This document shows, one piece after another, positions 1-12,753 of a DNA stretch of 64,000 bases (position 1 is the stretch's first letter; each line of letters opens with the position of its first letter). The notes under the pieces were generated by a model, which did not search any database, was not told where the DNA came from, and saw only the letters and a list, made by a program, of their open reading frames with translations. This DNA comes from Plenodomus lindquistii (taxonomy: Eukaryota; Ascomycota; Dothideomycetes; Pleosporales; Leptosphaeriaceae), in assembly GCA_025504975.1 (NCBI GenBank), contig JANUWI010000009.1, positions 992,001 through 1,056,000 of the forward strand, given 5' to 3'. The translations under genes were made by a program, and so were the position numbers.

Positions 1-2
1 TG

Positions 3-938
3 AAGGAAACAGTTGCAAAGAAAGAACAAGACATGGCCAAATTAGCAGCGCTCAAGGGTAGATTGAAGGAGCAAACTATCGAAACCTGGAAAGCCAAGTG
101 GGCTATCTTCGAGAGGGCTGCTCAAGAGACACCTACAGAGGAGGTTGCAAAGGTATATGCCATTGCCAACGCTGCCAAGGCAGTACCAAAGCCCGCTGAA
201 CAACCCAATACGCCAGCGAAGCCTGGTCAGGTACAACAACCGGGTTCAAGTCAGCCTGCGCCGCAGACGCCAGCGCAGTCTACACCAGCTCTTCAACAGG
301 GGAGCGCAACACCGGTATCAACTACTCAGCAGACCAATGGCGCAATGAGCGTAGCAGGCCAACCCTTTGCTCCACCGCAGCAAAACCCCTTCGGCCAGTC
401 CACCGGTAGTGCCAACGGGGCGAATATACCCGGTAATCCGTTCCTTCAAGCACAGATGGGTCGTGGATTGCCTCAACCAGGTTTCACGGCCCCGTCACTT
501 GCGCAACAACAGCAACAACAACAAACAGGCATCGGTCGCGGCGGCCTACAAGCCATACGTGGCGCCATCCAATCCAACATTCCCCGCGGGGGCGGAACGG
601 GTATCCCATTACCTGGTGGTCGGGGACGGGGTCAACAACATCCACAGGCGCAGCAAGGCCAGCAACAAGGTCAGCAGCAGGGCCAGCAACAAGCTAGTCA
701 GATTGGCCGTGGTGGCGGTCGAGGTGGCCGTGGCCGCGGACAACAACAGCAGCCTGGAGCTAGCCCAAGTGGTGGTCGCGGAATGAATCCTGGGGCCCCG
801 CAATTTCAACCGGGTAACAGTGCTGGTGCGGGACGAGGAGTCAAGAGGGGAGCGGAGGATGAGGGGGATGGTGCGGCGAATAGGGGCGGTAAGAGGGCAA
901 GGGGTGGAAGAGGCGGTGGTCAGGGAGGCGCTGAGTAG
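3..938 (+). CDS. mlp1: Mlp1/Tpr-like nuclear basket nucleoporin, C-terminal part (5' end outside window)
   Basis: The frame is open from base 3, ten codons before the first ATG at 33, so this is the 3' end of a gene that begins left of the window. The visible ~312 residues start with a charged helical stretch (KGRLKEQTIETWKAKW). A low-complexity tail rich in Pro, Gln, Gly and Ser follows, with Gln runs near 505-530 and 650-695. It ends in an RGG-type basic tail containing GVKRGAEDEGDGAANRGGKR. In Tpr/Mlp1 proteins a long coiled coil is followed by this kind of disordered, basic C-terminus, which lies on the nuclear side of the pore and helps in mRNA export and spindle-checkpoint tethering. 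The family call rests on the tail style and the short conserved stretch; the coiled coil itself is not in view. Another RGG protein cannot be fully excluded. Confidence 0.7.
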   Translation, partial: KETVAKKEQDMAKLAALKGRLKEQTIETWKAKWAIFERAAQETPTEEVAKVYAIANAAKAVPKPAEQPNTPAKPGQVQQPGSSQPAPQTPAQSTPALQQGSATPVSTTQQTNGAMSVAGQPFAPPQQNPFGQSTGSANGANIPGNPFLQAQMGRGLPQPGFTAPSLAQQQQQQQTGIGRGGLQAIRGAIQSNIPRGGGTGIPLPGGRGRGQQHPQAQQGQQQGQQQGQQQASQIGRGGGRGGRGRGQQQQPGASPSGGRGMNPGAPQFQPGNSAGAGRGVKRGAEDEGDGAANRGGKRARGGRGGGQGGAE

Positions 939-1799
939 GACTCGACTACTAGGATGACAAGTTGACGGGGAATCATGGTGGAGCGAAAAGATGGGGAGAG
1001 AGGGAGAGACAAGATGCGTTTTGATATGAAATATTTATATGGCATGGTTTGCAAGGGTATGGGAGTTGTGGTCTGGACTTTTGTCATGTGTACGAGGAAG
1101 GGGATCTCTTTTGTCACAAAGCAGTATATGGGAAGTGTGGCCTTGCGAGGGGTAATGTGTGCATGGTCAGTGGGAAAAGTGTATAAATATCTAAAATGAA
1201 GATTCTGGCCACGGTATAAGAATAGCTCTTCTCCAATTACACATACAGTAAAATAAAGAGAGCTAGCTTGTCAAGAGGCTTGCGGAGCAGTTGCCGGATG
1301 GGTAATAGTACAACCCTAATGAATTCCAGCTGCATTCTGGACGCCTGCAGTGATATGATGAAACCTCGTTCGGGGTGCCTTGTTGGAACTTTCCGCCTGC
1401 TTGTGGGCTGGATGCGTCAGCTAACAGGGCTGGCGGAAGATGGATGGCATTAGCCATGCATCGTCGACCGTGGCGTTAAGCTCTGAGGTACCCCGACGCA
1501 CGTGGCCATAAGATCAGCTTGGCTTACCTGCTACCGTACTCTTGCCGCCGATGTCACGCTAAAGCTGGAACAATAATTTTTTTGCTAGGTGTACAGACCA
1601 TTACCACACGACTCACCTGCCGTTGCTGGACGTGGGGAAAGCGCCGATGTCATCGGTGACGCCCCCGACCCCGCCAGCCCACTTGCCTCCGACATTTATC
1701 CTCTGCGTACAAGAAGCCCAGTGATTCTCACCACAACAACTCACTCACCAATTCATGTTACCCTCTGTCAGAAGATTTGCCACTCAGACTATACGCACA
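939..1799. other. Intergenic: 3' flank of the nucleoporin gene and promoter of the aldo/keto reductase
   Basis: No supportable gene. Short ORFs on both strands lack recognisable motifs. The stretch after about 1560 is the presumed 5' leader and promoter of the reductase starting at 1800. A poly-T run occurs near 1576. Confidence 0.6.
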
Positions 1800-2889
1800 A
1801 TGTCTCTCGGAAGGAAAGTCGCTCTCAACACCGGTGCCAGCATCCCGTGAGTACCTTTCGTGCCTATCACCTTGGTATGCAGTATCTGACGTAGCGTGTC
1901 AGTCAACTGGGATTTGGCACATGGCAAGCCGAGCCCGGTCAGGTTGAGGCCGCTGTTTTCGAGGCCCTCAAGACTGGCTACCGCCACATTGATCTCGCCA
2001 AGGTCTACGGCAACCAGAAAGAGATTGCGCAAGCTTTCAAGAAGGCATTTGGTGGCGAGGTTGCGGGCCTCAAGCGCGAGGATGTCTTCATCACATCCAA
2101 GCTCTGGAACTCGCAACATCGCCCAGAAGATGTCCCAGCCGCTCTCGACGACTGCCTCGCCGAGCTCGGTCTCGACTACCTCGACTTGTACCTTGTACAT
2201 TTCCCCGTTGCCTTCGACGAGCGCAGCGACCCCCACCAGAATCTCTTCCCCATGTCAGGAGATGACGTCAAGATGCTCGACGATGTCTCGATTGTCGACA
2301 CATGGAAGGCTATGACCAAACTGCCCAAGGAGAAGGCGCGGGCTGTTGGTGTCTCCAACCACACCAAGGAGCACCTTCAAGCTCTCATCGACGGAACTGG
2401 TGTCACGCCTGCTGCCAACCAGATCGAGCGTCACCCACGCCTGCTCCAGCCAGAGCTCATCAAGTACTGCAAGGAGAAGAACATTCACATCACCGAATAC
2501 TCGGTACGTAGCTGCATTGTTGACCGACAGAGCGAGCTAACAGTGCGCAGGCATTTGGCAACAACATGTTCAACGAGCCTCTCCTCGTCCAGCACGAGAC
2601 TGTCAAGGAAGTCGCAAAGGCGAACAGCGCCACACCGGCCCAAGTCATCCTCGCATGGGCGCAGGTCGGCGGACACAGCGTCATTCCCAAGTCGGTCACG
2701 GCATCGCGAATCCAGGAAAACTTCAAGGAGATTGAGCTGTCCAAGGAGGACTTTGAGAAGATTGAGAGCATTGGAAAGAAGGAGCCCCGCCGCTTCAACA
2801 TCCCATACATTGCCAACAAGCCCAGGTGGCCAGTTAACATCTTCAACGAGCCAGAGGAGAAGGACGCGCCCCACAAGGTCATTGTTTGA
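1800..2889 (+). CDS. Aldo/keto reductase, NADPH-dependent (glycerol dehydrogenase / aldehyde reductase type)
   Basis: Three exons: 1800-1846, 1903-2503 and 2551-2889, joined by GT-AG introns of 56 and 47 nt, giving 328 residues. The first junction splits a proline codon and restores the AKR N-terminal motif IPQLGFGTW. The catalytic tetrad is visible at Asp46 and Tyr51 (YRHIDLAKVYGN), Lys82 (ITSKLW) and His115 (LYLVHFP). The NADPH-binding IPKS signature lies near the C-terminus, followed by a conserved arginine (SRIQENF). Family members reduce aldehydes and sugars such as glyceraldehyde or xylose to alcohols in the cytosol. The sequence resembles the fungal Gcy1/glycerol-dehydrogenase branch somewhat more than classical xylose reductase, but the substrate cannot be fixed from sequence. 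Length and motifs are normal for the family. Confidence 0.92.
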
Positions 2890-3564
2890 GTGGAGCTACA
2901 AGAGATTTGTATGCTAGGCAGCGCCAAAAGCTTCGGTATTCTGAATGCATGTTGTTGAAGCACAGCTCTGACACGGGGCACACGGCTTAACGTAATTAGA
3001 CAGACAGACATAGCACTGTAACAAATAGGTAGTTGCATGTCCATATATGATATGTACTCAGGAGACCCATGTGCCTATTTTGTGAGAAACGACTGCTGTG
3101 TCTGCTACGGTCTAGACGACAGACTAAGGATAAATGAAGTCGAATGATTTGTACGTAGCCGGAAGCTTGCGAAAGGGGCTTCCCTCGGCCGGTAGAATCC
3201 GCCAGTGACGGCGATATGACTATGTGGCTATGTACCCCAATGTTGGAAAGCAAGTCGCATATCGCAGAGGTCTGACCAAGAGGCTCTTGAGGATCGTGGA
3301 GGATCATGTTGCAAGGTCTGAATTTTGCTCTCGTGCCGGCGTGGCATGAGACGAGATGATCGGCGCCAGGTCCATACGGCTGCTTTGGGATAGCGCGACG
3401 CCCCGCTGCGGGAGCCCCGGGGTGTTGGTGCACGACATGGGACATGGGCTGGCTGAACAGGGTGCATATATGGAAATCGCATCGCCCAGCTTTCTCCTTG
3501 TGGCCCTGCTCGCGATTCCTCTGTCGTTGTTGCGCGACTGCTTTGGCCAACTGGTTGGACTACA
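2890..3564. other. Intergenic between aldo/keto reductase and sugar transporter
   Basis: No supportable gene. Several overlapping minus-strand ORFs of up to 184 codons have Cys/His/Pro/Arg-rich composition and no motif, so I treat them as chance ORFs in GC-rich DNA. The transporter's frame has a stop at about 3454 and no earlier ATG than 3565. Confidence 0.55.
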
Positions 3565-5155
3565 ATGGCACGGTCGGCTTCGGGCACGCTGCGAGGCGCG
3601 TCGATGAAGCACCTTTCACTCGCCACGGTATGCGCGGGCTCTTGCAAACGAAATGCCATAACCAAATGCTGACGGCGTGTTGCAGCTCACCTTTCAGAAT
3701 TCTGCCCTCATTCTGGTATGACCGCCCACCCATTGCCGGCGCTGCACGCGGCGGACCGTGGTAGTGCGACCGAACATGGCCCCGTTGGATGCAAGAGTAC
3801 AGCGCGCGACGGGACGTGTACAATGGGGCGTGGAAGCTGATGCGACTCCAGATCATGCACTATTCGCGCGTCATGCCCCCCGTGGGCGGCCAACGGTACC
3901 ACGCCAGCACGAGTGTGTTTCTCAACGAGGTCATGAAGCTGGGCATCAGCCTGTCCATGGTGGGCAGCCCCAGACACAGCACTGTAGCCAATCCGCTGAC
4001 GCTCCTACAGGCTCTCTATGACTTGTCCAAGACGCTGCCTCCATCCACGACCGTACCCACGCTATGCCGCACCCTTGGCGCTGCTGTCTTTACAAATGAA
4101 AGCTGGAAGCTTGCCATACCCGCCGTGCTATACACGATACAAAACAACCTGCAGTACGTAGCCGTCAGCAACCTGGATGCGGCCACATTTCAGGTCACAT
4201 ATCAGCTCAAGATCCTGACCACAGCCATCTTGAGCGTCATCATGCTGGGCAGAGTCTTGTCGCCTCGCAAATGGCTGTCGCTAGTCCTGCTCATCATCGG
4301 CGTGTCCATTATTCAAGTTCCCCAGGCTACCGCAGAAGTCCACGACAAGGCCTGGCCCGCGCGAACAATGGAGAAGATGCAGCATCTTGGTGCTCAAGCA
4401 GTTGCACATGTGACAAGATCGGGTTCATATGAGGGCATACACAAAGACCGGGCTGCCCAAGTGCCTCACATGAACGCCCAGGTTGGGTTGATTGCCGTAT
4501 TTATAGCATGTGCCTTGTCTGGTCTTGCCGGCGTCACGTTTGAAAAAATCTTAAAAGACTCGACGAGCGCAAAGCCCACGTCTCTGTGGGTGCGCAACTG
4601 TCAGTTATCATTTTGGTCCATATTCCCATCGCTCTTCCTTGGCGTTGTCTGGAAGGATGGCGAGGCAATTGCGAAGACTGGATTCTTCGCCGGCTACAAT
4701 TGGGTGGTTTGGACTGCCATTTGTTTCCAGGCAGCTGGCGGCGTTATCGTTGCCCTGGTCATCAACTACGCAGACAACATTTCCAAGAACTTTGCCACTT
4801 CAATATCCATCTTGCTCAGCTGCGTTGCTAGTGTGTACTTTTTCGACTTTCAGGTCACCAAATCAGTAAGTTGTATGTCTCTACTTGAGGTATCAGTCGC
4901 TGACCGACACAGTTCTTCCTTGGCACTACCGTGGTCCTACTCGCGACATACTTGTACTCTAAGCCAGACCAGATCGGTCATCAATCCCCTTTGAGCATTG
5001 CTGAGTTCGAGAAGACAACGACGGAGCGGAATCCGTCCCATGGCAACTTTGATGCGGACTACGCCCGGGTGGATCAAAGCAGCCCATCGAGAGCGAATGG
5101 GTCAACTCCAGAATCGCCAGCAAGAGCGCAACGGAGTCACAAGCGTGAGGATTGA
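3565..5155 (+). CDS. Nucleotide-sugar transporter, SLC35A type (probable Golgi UDP-galactose transporter)
   Basis: Four exons: 3565-3627, 3686-3715 (only 30 nt), 3852-4865 and 4913-5155, giving 449 residues. Joining exons 1-3 yields the conserved N-terminus KHLSLATLTFQNSALILI followed by MHYSRVMP, typical of SLC35A proteins. Further family motifs are YTIQNNLQYVAVSNLDAATF, TYQLKILTTAILSV and GVIVALVINYADNISKNF. About ten hydrophobic segments are visible. The tail is hydrophilic, possibly cytosolic. These proteins exchange UDP-sugar for UMP across the Golgi membrane to feed glycosylation; in fungi the UDP-galactose form supplies wall galactose polymers. The specificity (UDP-galactose versus UDP-GlcNAc or CMP-sialic-acid-like) is inferred from similarity only. 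The start at 3565 is the only ATG downstream of the in-frame stop near 3454. Confidence 0.88.
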
Positions 5156-5453
5156 GCATTAAATTACTATCATCGCGTAAATGAGCTTGAACAATGCATG
5201 TGAATATTACCCATGGCTTTTATCGTGGCTCGCGCGCGATGTGCAGGAACGCGTTCAGTGGTGCCTTCCCTTTGCGCCTTCCCTTTTCATCACCACAAGC
5301 CTCAACCCTCAATTCTCAACTCTCAACCCTCACGCGTCGCCTGTGACTTCGCATCATACATCACTGCGGAAACTGATCGAGTCGAAGTTCTGTCCCATCT
5401 TCGCGCCGCTATCGGCCTAGAAGGAACACTGGGTATAGTCCTTCACCACAATC

Positions 5454-8400
5454 ATGGGGGACGAGTACCACCATCACCGCCACGTCCAAGCTGGGCGACC
5501 TGTGCGCTTTCCGTCACACTATGACATGCTACAACCTCGCTTCACACAGTCGTCTACATCACTACAAATCCCGCCACGTGACCGCTATCGAGTCAATCGG
5601 TACCACAGTGCCATGTACGATGCCGTTGAAGATGAAGAGCCATACGATCATGGCACGCAGCTGGACTCATTTGGTAGGTGAGACACGAGATATCGAATTA
5701 AGAAGCATGCTGACAGACACCTGTAGATGAGAATTTGCTTCAGCAGTCGTACGATGACCGCCAGCGCTGTGCAGCCCAGGGCAGGGGCCGGCTGTCGCTT
5801 GCACCGGGGCCATCAAGATCCTTCTCTCAGGCGCCAGCGGTACAGATACAGGGTTTGTATCAGGGACGTGACGGTGACGACTACGAAGGTGGAGGTGAGC
5901 GGATCAATCGTGCAGCACCAGGGCTACCCACTGCTGACACTCAGAATCAGAGAAACCCTTTCGAGAGTCTATGCGTAATCAACTGAGTAAGTTTGAAGTC
6001 TACTGATGTGTCGATCGGAAAGCATTGCTGATAGTCGGTAGGTCGATTTGCATACGATGCCAATCACCTCCATGAGTCCAGTTCGGATATGCAGATTGGT
6101 CCTTCCTCAAGCCCTGCGTTGAGAGCTGGTCAGCGGCGAGCCGATTACGATGCCCAAGTGAAGAGTCAACTTGAACCATTGGCCACACTAGCCGCTGACG
6201 AGGGACAGACAGCTCGACAGCAACTGATCTTAAGCCCAGCAGACCCACGGAATGACGGAGATCTCAAGCGTGTCGAACTGGAGGACTACGAACAGCAACC
6301 TACTTTGCAGATTGAACATCAGAATGATCGACCATTTCGCCAGCTCAAGCCGTCACAGGTTCAACTTAAACGAAGCGACCAGCTTCGTACCGCGCCAACG
6401 GTTCAAGGCATTCCTCTCGTCCCAATCATAACTTTGCCCGATCGGCTGCGATCCGTATTCCCATATCCCACTTTCAATGCTGTCCAGTCCAAGTGTTTCC
6501 GGCAAGTCTTCCGGAGCGACGAAAATTTCGTACTTGCCTCACCCACGGGAAGTGGAAAGACTGTGATCCTGGAACTTGCAATCTGCCGAGCTGTGATGTC
6601 AAATGCAACGGATCAGTACAAGATTGTGTACCAAGCACCGACGAAGGCTCTCTGCTCAGAGCGTCAGCGAGATTGGGAGAAGAAGTTTCAGCCCATTGGG
6701 TTGAAGTGCGCTGAGCTCACGGGTGACAGCGACGCTACCGACTTACGCAACGTGCAAACCGCCAACATCATCATTACAACGCCTGAGAAATGGGACAGTA
6801 TGACAAGGAAGTGGAAAGATCACGAGAAGCTGATGAAATTGATCAAGCTTTTCCTGATCGACGAGGTCCATATACTCAAGGAGGACCGAGGCGCAGTCTT
6901 GGAGGTCGTCTCGCGGACCAAGTCCATCGCCGCTGATGTCCGTTTCGTGGCCCTCTCAGCGACGGTCCCAAACTTCCATGATGTTGCAACCTGGCTAGGA
7001 AAGAACGCCAGGGAACCAGGACTACCTGCCGCCAATGAGAAATTTGGTGAAGAGTTTCGACCTGTCAAGCTCCAGAAGCATGTCTGCGGTTTTGTGTCAA
7101 ATCAAAGCAATGACTTCGCATTTGAGAAGGTTCTTGACGGGAAGCTACCAGGAGTCATTGCCAAATTCTCTGAAGGAAAGCCAATCATGGTGTTTTGCGC
7201 CACAAGGAAGTCCACTGTCAGCACGGCGAAGGTGATCGCGAACTGGTGGACGTCTGCACCCAACCGATCTCAATTCTGGAGTGCGCCTCTGAACATACCA
7301 AACATGGTCAACAAGGAACTCCGTGAGACCATAACTTCAGGCGTTGCCTTCCATCACGCTGGCCTTGATCACAGCGATCGTATCCAGATCGAGGAAAGCT
7401 TCATTTCAGGTGGGATAAACGTTATATGTTGCACTTCTACATTAGCTGTCGGTGTGAATCTTCCTTGTCATTTGGTTATCATCAAGAACACGGTCGCATT
7501 CACAGGAGAGGGAATGCAGGAGTATTCAGATTTGGAGATGATGCAAATGCTTGGTCGAGCTGGTCGGCCACAATTCGACAATTCCGCAGTGGCAGTGATT
7601 ATGACACGCCAAGCAAAGGCGCGCCGATACGAGATGATGGTGACAGGCGAAGAGCTTCTAGAGAGCAAGCTTCATCTCAATCTCATCGATCACATGAACG
7701 CTGAGATTGGGTTGGGAACCATATCTGATCTTGTCTCCGCCAGACAATGGCTTAAGGGGACATTTCTCTACGTTCGGCTGCGGTCAAACCCGAACCATTA
7801 CAAGTTTGAAGGCGCACGCAGTGGTCAGAGTGTCGAAGAACACATTGACGACATCTGCGTCCGCGAGATAACCATGTTACGTGAGGCCAATCTTGCCTCA
7901 GGTCAAGAGTATTTTCGATGTACCGAGTTTGGCCATGCAATGGCACGGTACTACGTCCATTTCAAGACGATGCAAGTCTTCATGGGCCTCGAGGCTAGAT
8001 GTTCGCCATCTGAGATCGTAGGTCTCAACCCCAAGAACTAGCTAATTGTCGCCCGCTAAGACGCATTTCAGTTGTCAGCCATTTCTCAAGCCTCGGAGTA
8101 CTCTACGATTCGATTCCGACAGGGTGAGAAATCACTGTATAAGATCCTCAATAAGTCACCACAAATTCGCTGGCCAATTCCAGTCAATCTCGATCTCCCT
8201 GCCCAAAAGGTGTCGTTGATCATGCAAGCTGTCCTTGGATCGGCGGATATCTCATGGGATGGTGACGTGGGTAAACACAAGTCGCAGTACATTATGGACA
8301 CCCAATTTGTTTTCAAGAATGTCAGTAGTCTAATCCGATGCATCATCGACTGCCAAATTCAACGAGGAGACTCTACAAGCATCCATAGTGCCATGCTGCT

Positions 8401-10608
8401 CGAACGCAGCCTAGGTTCCAAGGCCTGGGACGACAGCCCGCTGCAGATGAGGCAGATTGACGGTATCGGTGTTGTGGCGGTGCGCAAGCTTGCCAATGCT
8501 GGTATCAGGTCTATGGACGACCTCGAGGCTACTGAAGCACACCGCATTGAGGCACTTGTTGGCCGCAACCCACCGTTCGGCCTGAAGACCCTTGAAAAGG
8601 TTCGGCAATTCCCCAAGCTGCGGATATCTCTTCAATTACAGCCATCATCGGTAAGTGAATACCTCTGTCATGTGTCCAACACGTTGACGAAAGGAAGGTC
8701 AGAAAGACTCCCGACGGAGTGGAGGTTAAGGTCAAAGCAGATATTGGCTTCATCAACGAGAGACCACCTCTTCGTTTTGCCAACAAACCGGTATACGTAT
8801 GCCTACTGGCAGACACCTCAAACGGTCGGAAGATACACTTCGCTCGAATCAGGTTTGTAGATGTCCAGACGACTACGTCGTTACTATACTTACATCTCAT
8901 AGTGGACAAAAACTAGGATCTGGTCAGAGCCTCATCTTTCCGGCACTCTTGACGAGCCACGACCAAAGTATCAACTGCTATGTCATGTGCGATGGCGTGG
9001 GTAAGTTTGGCTGGCGTCATAGAGATGTTGTGCTGATACCATCAAGCGGGCAGCCTGCGAAACGCGACTCTGAAGCCTCAGGTCGCCCCGGCGCTGTTCC
9101 CATCCACCGGACCATCCGAGCCAGATCCTCCGCATCGAGCCAATGTTTCCAAACGGCGCAACGAAGTTCCCAACTCAGGTCGCCGGTGTTCCGTCACCAG
9201 CGACGATTTTGATGACGATGGTATCGACGATGACGCCTTGTTGAACGTTTCTCTGGCCGATCTCGAGTTCGATCACATTGAAAATTATGCGAACCCTACC
9301 AATTTGCTCACTCGAGAGAACACCGTCAAGAACAAGAACAGCAAAGCGAAGACAAAGGGCCTCATAGTTCCTATGATTGAAGATGGAGATGATCAACCAG
9401 TACAACTACACAATGGGAAGTGGGCTTGTAACCACCCATGCAAAGATAAGACAGCGTGTAAGCACTTGTGCTGTAAGAACGGAATGGATAAGCCACCGAA
9501 GAAGAAAGTTGGTGCTAAAAGTACACCATCAGACGGAAACGATGTTCAGCTCACCCAGATGGACGCAACTCCAAAGGCCAAGCACACACAAACGAAGCTT
9601 CAGCTTACGACATCAAAACGCAAAAGCTCGGGGCCTGTCGAAGAGCTTGATTTGACCCAGCAAGAGAAGAAGAAAAAGGCCAATCATGCCATGAACGGCC
9701 CGAGTGACTATCGTGGTTTACATCAACTACACAAGACAGTCCAGCGCAAGAAACTACCAGATTCCTTGCATTCAGTCATGCACACCAAGCCGGCTTATTG
9801 TTACTCACAAGGAGGCGAACACAACCTTTCTTTCCTGGACAAGGCTCCCGGTCAACAGCCACAGCCCGAAAGTGAGTACAGCAATGATCCACCGGCTATC
9901 TCTTCTCCGCATCCATCGCATCCTCAAAAAGTTGATCCGCAGAATGATCGACGACAGCTATACGACGTCCCAGGTGCTGGAGAAAACACGGAGTACCTGA
10001 CAATGACTATAGCACCGTCACGCGCGTCAGACGATTTTGATGACGGTGACTCCCTTCTAGACGATGCTATGATAGGGGTCGTTGACTCGCAGGATCTCCA
10101 AGGCGAGGGTGAAGAGAGTTACGATGTCACTCAAGCGCTTGAAGATGCTCTTAATTTGGAGTATGAGACTGGCTTCGATATTGAAGATAGTCCAGAGGAG
10201 ACCGGGGTGGGCTCCTCTGGACACAATACTCACCACTTTGAGCATGTCGGTGACGAAAAAACATCATCCCTCAGCATGAATGCTCAGCAGTCCAGTTACT
10301 TTGATCGCAATCACAGCTGCACTAACACGCGTGGAGCGGAGAAGCGTCCCGAAAGGGAGCTCCAACCTCGGCTGTCTGAGCAGCCCGAGCCAGTTCTGGC
10401 GGCACCTCAGCATGCTCGTACAACCTCAAAGGATAGTTATGACAACGCGCTGGGATCTGACATTATTGATTTGATTGACTCATTCGATGCCAAGCCTACG
10501 GGAAAGGCAATCGAGGCAGACAACAAACAAGTCCTCGACGCCTTCAGAGACTTGGAACCTTGGCTGATTCAAGAGTTCGGAGACATCGTGGAGCTTGTGG
10601 ACGGCTGA
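5454..10608 (+). CDS. hfm1: Meiotic ATP-dependent DNA helicase Mer3/Hfm1
   Basis: Eight exons: 5454-5673, 5727-5894, 5945-5986, 6042-8017, 8072-8650, 8698-8852, 8903-9000 and 9047-10608, giving 1599 residues. All junctions are GT-AG and phase-consistent; exon 3 is only 42 nt. The helicase core shows Walker A SPTGSGKT (Lys about 316), motif II as DEVH (about 417-420), motif III LSATVPNF and motif VI MLGRAGRPQFD. A winged-helix and Sec63-like region follows (GEKSLYKILNKSPQIRWPIP, then an HhH-like QIDGIGVVAVRKLANAGI). Near residue 1205 is a cysteine-rich segment (WACNHPCKDKTACKHLCC) seen in fungal Hfm1 proteins. The C-terminus is acidic and disordered. Mer3 unwinds and stabilises recombination intermediates to promote crossovers in meiosis, which implies a present or past sexual cycle. 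The gene is intact. Confidence 0.95.
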
Positions 10609-11056
10609 TTTGGTGAAGTCGGGCGGAAACATCTTGTGGAATGCGTGGGCTGAGGGTTGAGCACATTGATGGAACACATACGGCGCGCATTCACGGATGG
10701 AGCCAGCAGTGTTCGAAACCAGCCACCATTATGTCGGTAATTTGGGGTCTCAAGTCGAGATTGTCCTCCAGGGTCCTTCGACCAGTATGTTGTATGCGTG
10801 CTGCTGCTGCCTTGCCGTTTTAGCACAAGGGGCTAGGAAACTAACGTAAGAACATGTAGCGAGTTGATGGGAGACACTGACAAACTGCACTTCGAAAGAG
10901 TAGTTCGTAGCCTCTTTGTAATGGAAAACGGCAGCTGAAGTAATAAGTTGATAACGAGGCTGGCCAGGCAATTGCTCTGGCTAGGACGAGTAGTATGCTT
11001 GTCGTTTGTTACCCCAACCCAACCCCGTGCTGCACATGAGTAGCTCCACCCACATT
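10609..11056. other. Convergent intergenic between the helicase and Stn1 genes
   Basis: Tail-to-tail 3' regions of the two flanking genes. I see no gene, repeat or clear terminator structure here. Confidence 0.6.
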
Positions 11057-11878
11057 TTACTTCAATGCACCTGCATTCATCATCGCTTCTTCTTTTCGTC
11101 GGCGCAATTCAAGCTTGGCCTCACGTTGCGCAAGTTGCGCCTCTTTGGCGTGTCGGCGCTCGCGCCTCCTGGCTTCGTACTCAGCCTTGCGCCGTTCATA
11201 CTCCTGCTCTTTCTTCTTCTCTGCTCTTATGGTGCTCTTGATCTCCTTACCCTGTGTCGCACTAATGTGCCACGGTCTAGACAGGACTGACTGCTTGAAT
11301 GCCGCGGCCTCGACCCAAGCCTGCACCTCCTCATTCGTGGTCGTGACAATCCAGATTCGCTTCAGGTCCACTTGCTTGATACCGCGGAATTCGGAGATGG
11401 TACCCTTGGCTTTGATGACTGTACCGATGTCGAGACATTGCTGGGCGACTAGTACCTCAAAGACGCCGGAACGGCTGATGACGTCCACATTGTCGATTGT
11501 TGTGGTCGAGGATGTGTCTACAGGGTTCTGATTTGCAGACGCTGTCCTGACGATCTTCAGGTCGATGTTTGCACCGCTCCCATCATCGATCGTGAGAACC
11601 GTGTATCTTGCGTTGATGTCATCAATGGCGACAATGACGCCGACCAAGCGTACAAACCGAATTGGGTGGTTGAGGTGGAAATATATGTTCTGCCCTAAAT
11701 CCTGTCGTCAGGAAAGGAATCAGTTTGCGGCACATGACGCACCCTGGAAGTCGGGCTCAGAACGAAGATGGTGCACATCCGCCGCAGTGAGCTTCACCCA
11801 TGTGTTGAATGTTGGCGATGCGCGGAAGCAATACGCCGGATACAATCGATATGATCGCGCTGGTGGATGCGTTGACAT
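11057..11878 (-). CDS. stn1: Telomere-capping protein Stn1 (OB-fold subunit of the CST complex)
   Basis: Two exons on the minus strand: 11878-11743 and 11694-11057, separated by a 48-nt GT-AG intron, giving 257 residues. The spliced N-terminus begins MSTHPPARSYRLYPAYCFRA. Across the junction it reads QGQNIYFHLNHPIRFVRL, then VGVIVAIDDINARYTVLTID, the Stn1 OB-fold signature. A second half of the fold contains GTVIKAKGTISEFRGIKQVD. The C-terminus is a highly charged Arg/Glu/Lys helix, probably coiled coil. Stn1 binds single-stranded telomeric DNA with Ten1 (and Cdc13/Ctc1 where present) and recruits polymerase alpha-primase. The protein has the single OB-fold plus helical tail seen in filamentous fungi. 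The start is fixed by the spliced first exon and lies downstream of an in-frame stop. Confidence 0.9.
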
Positions 11879-12753
11879 AGCATGTTGCGTTGTTGATACT
11901 TGAAGTGCATGTTCCTCAGAGCGGCGACGACGCGACGCGTTGTTACGATGTCACGTGTGAGCGAACAGCGCCAAGCATCTGTGGACCGGCCCTGCCATCT
12001 CATCTCGAGTCAGCCCGGATGATCGGCTCACATGTGCATCTTGCATGCAGCACACCACACACTGGGTGTATACATACCAGCGCATCTGCTCATCCGAGGG
12101 AGCCGCTACCAAGGCTATGAAGCAGGCCGGATCTACAAGGGCCGATTTGGCAATGCGCATTTCGGATTCGTTGGCATTTCATACCCATTCGCCCACTTGT
12201 ACTGAGGTCGTGCTTTTGCCAGCGAGCAGGCCCAACGGATGGGGCTATGCGCTTCACTAGCAGTACGAGTACTAGGACTACCTAGCTACAAGGGCCGCAA
12301 AACACCTCAACACCGCTCCTGTTAGCAACAAACCCATGCGAGACTAGTGATTGAAACGAGGAGCTCGAGCTCCGCCGTGTCCCAAGACGCCAATTGGAAG
12401 CAATGAAGCCACCCAGCGGCCCAGCCGACCTCTCGTGGAGCTGTCCGTGAGCAGCTAGCGTGGCTGCATGAAGCTTGAAAGCTATCCCAGCCTTCACCAG
12501 GGAGCTTTCAAGGTAAGCCGGTCAAGCTCATAAACCAGGGTAGCAGCCCATTATCGCGCGCGCAGATGACCGCTACACTTCCTTGATTGCTCTCTTGTCG
12601 CCAGGCAGAGTCTGCTCCCAGCCTCACTCTTGAGTTACTAACAAACAGCGTACCGCCGGTATCTAGCTTAGCTGAGGTACTTTTGCAGTACAACGTACCT
12701 GAGCATAACTTGCGCCGAGGCATCGTCCCTTCAGTTTCTCACTCATCGGCAAG
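11879..12753. other. Divergent intergenic upstream of stn1 and of the secreted-protein gene
   Basis: Head-to-head promoter region of about 0.9 kb. No ORF has recognisable motifs, and no repeat is evident. Confidence 0.55.

Noticed and set aside
2996..3665. Overlapping minus-strand ORFs of 102-184 codons upstream of the sugar transporter
   Set aside because: No motifs, three frames open at once, and partial overlap with the transporter's first exons.
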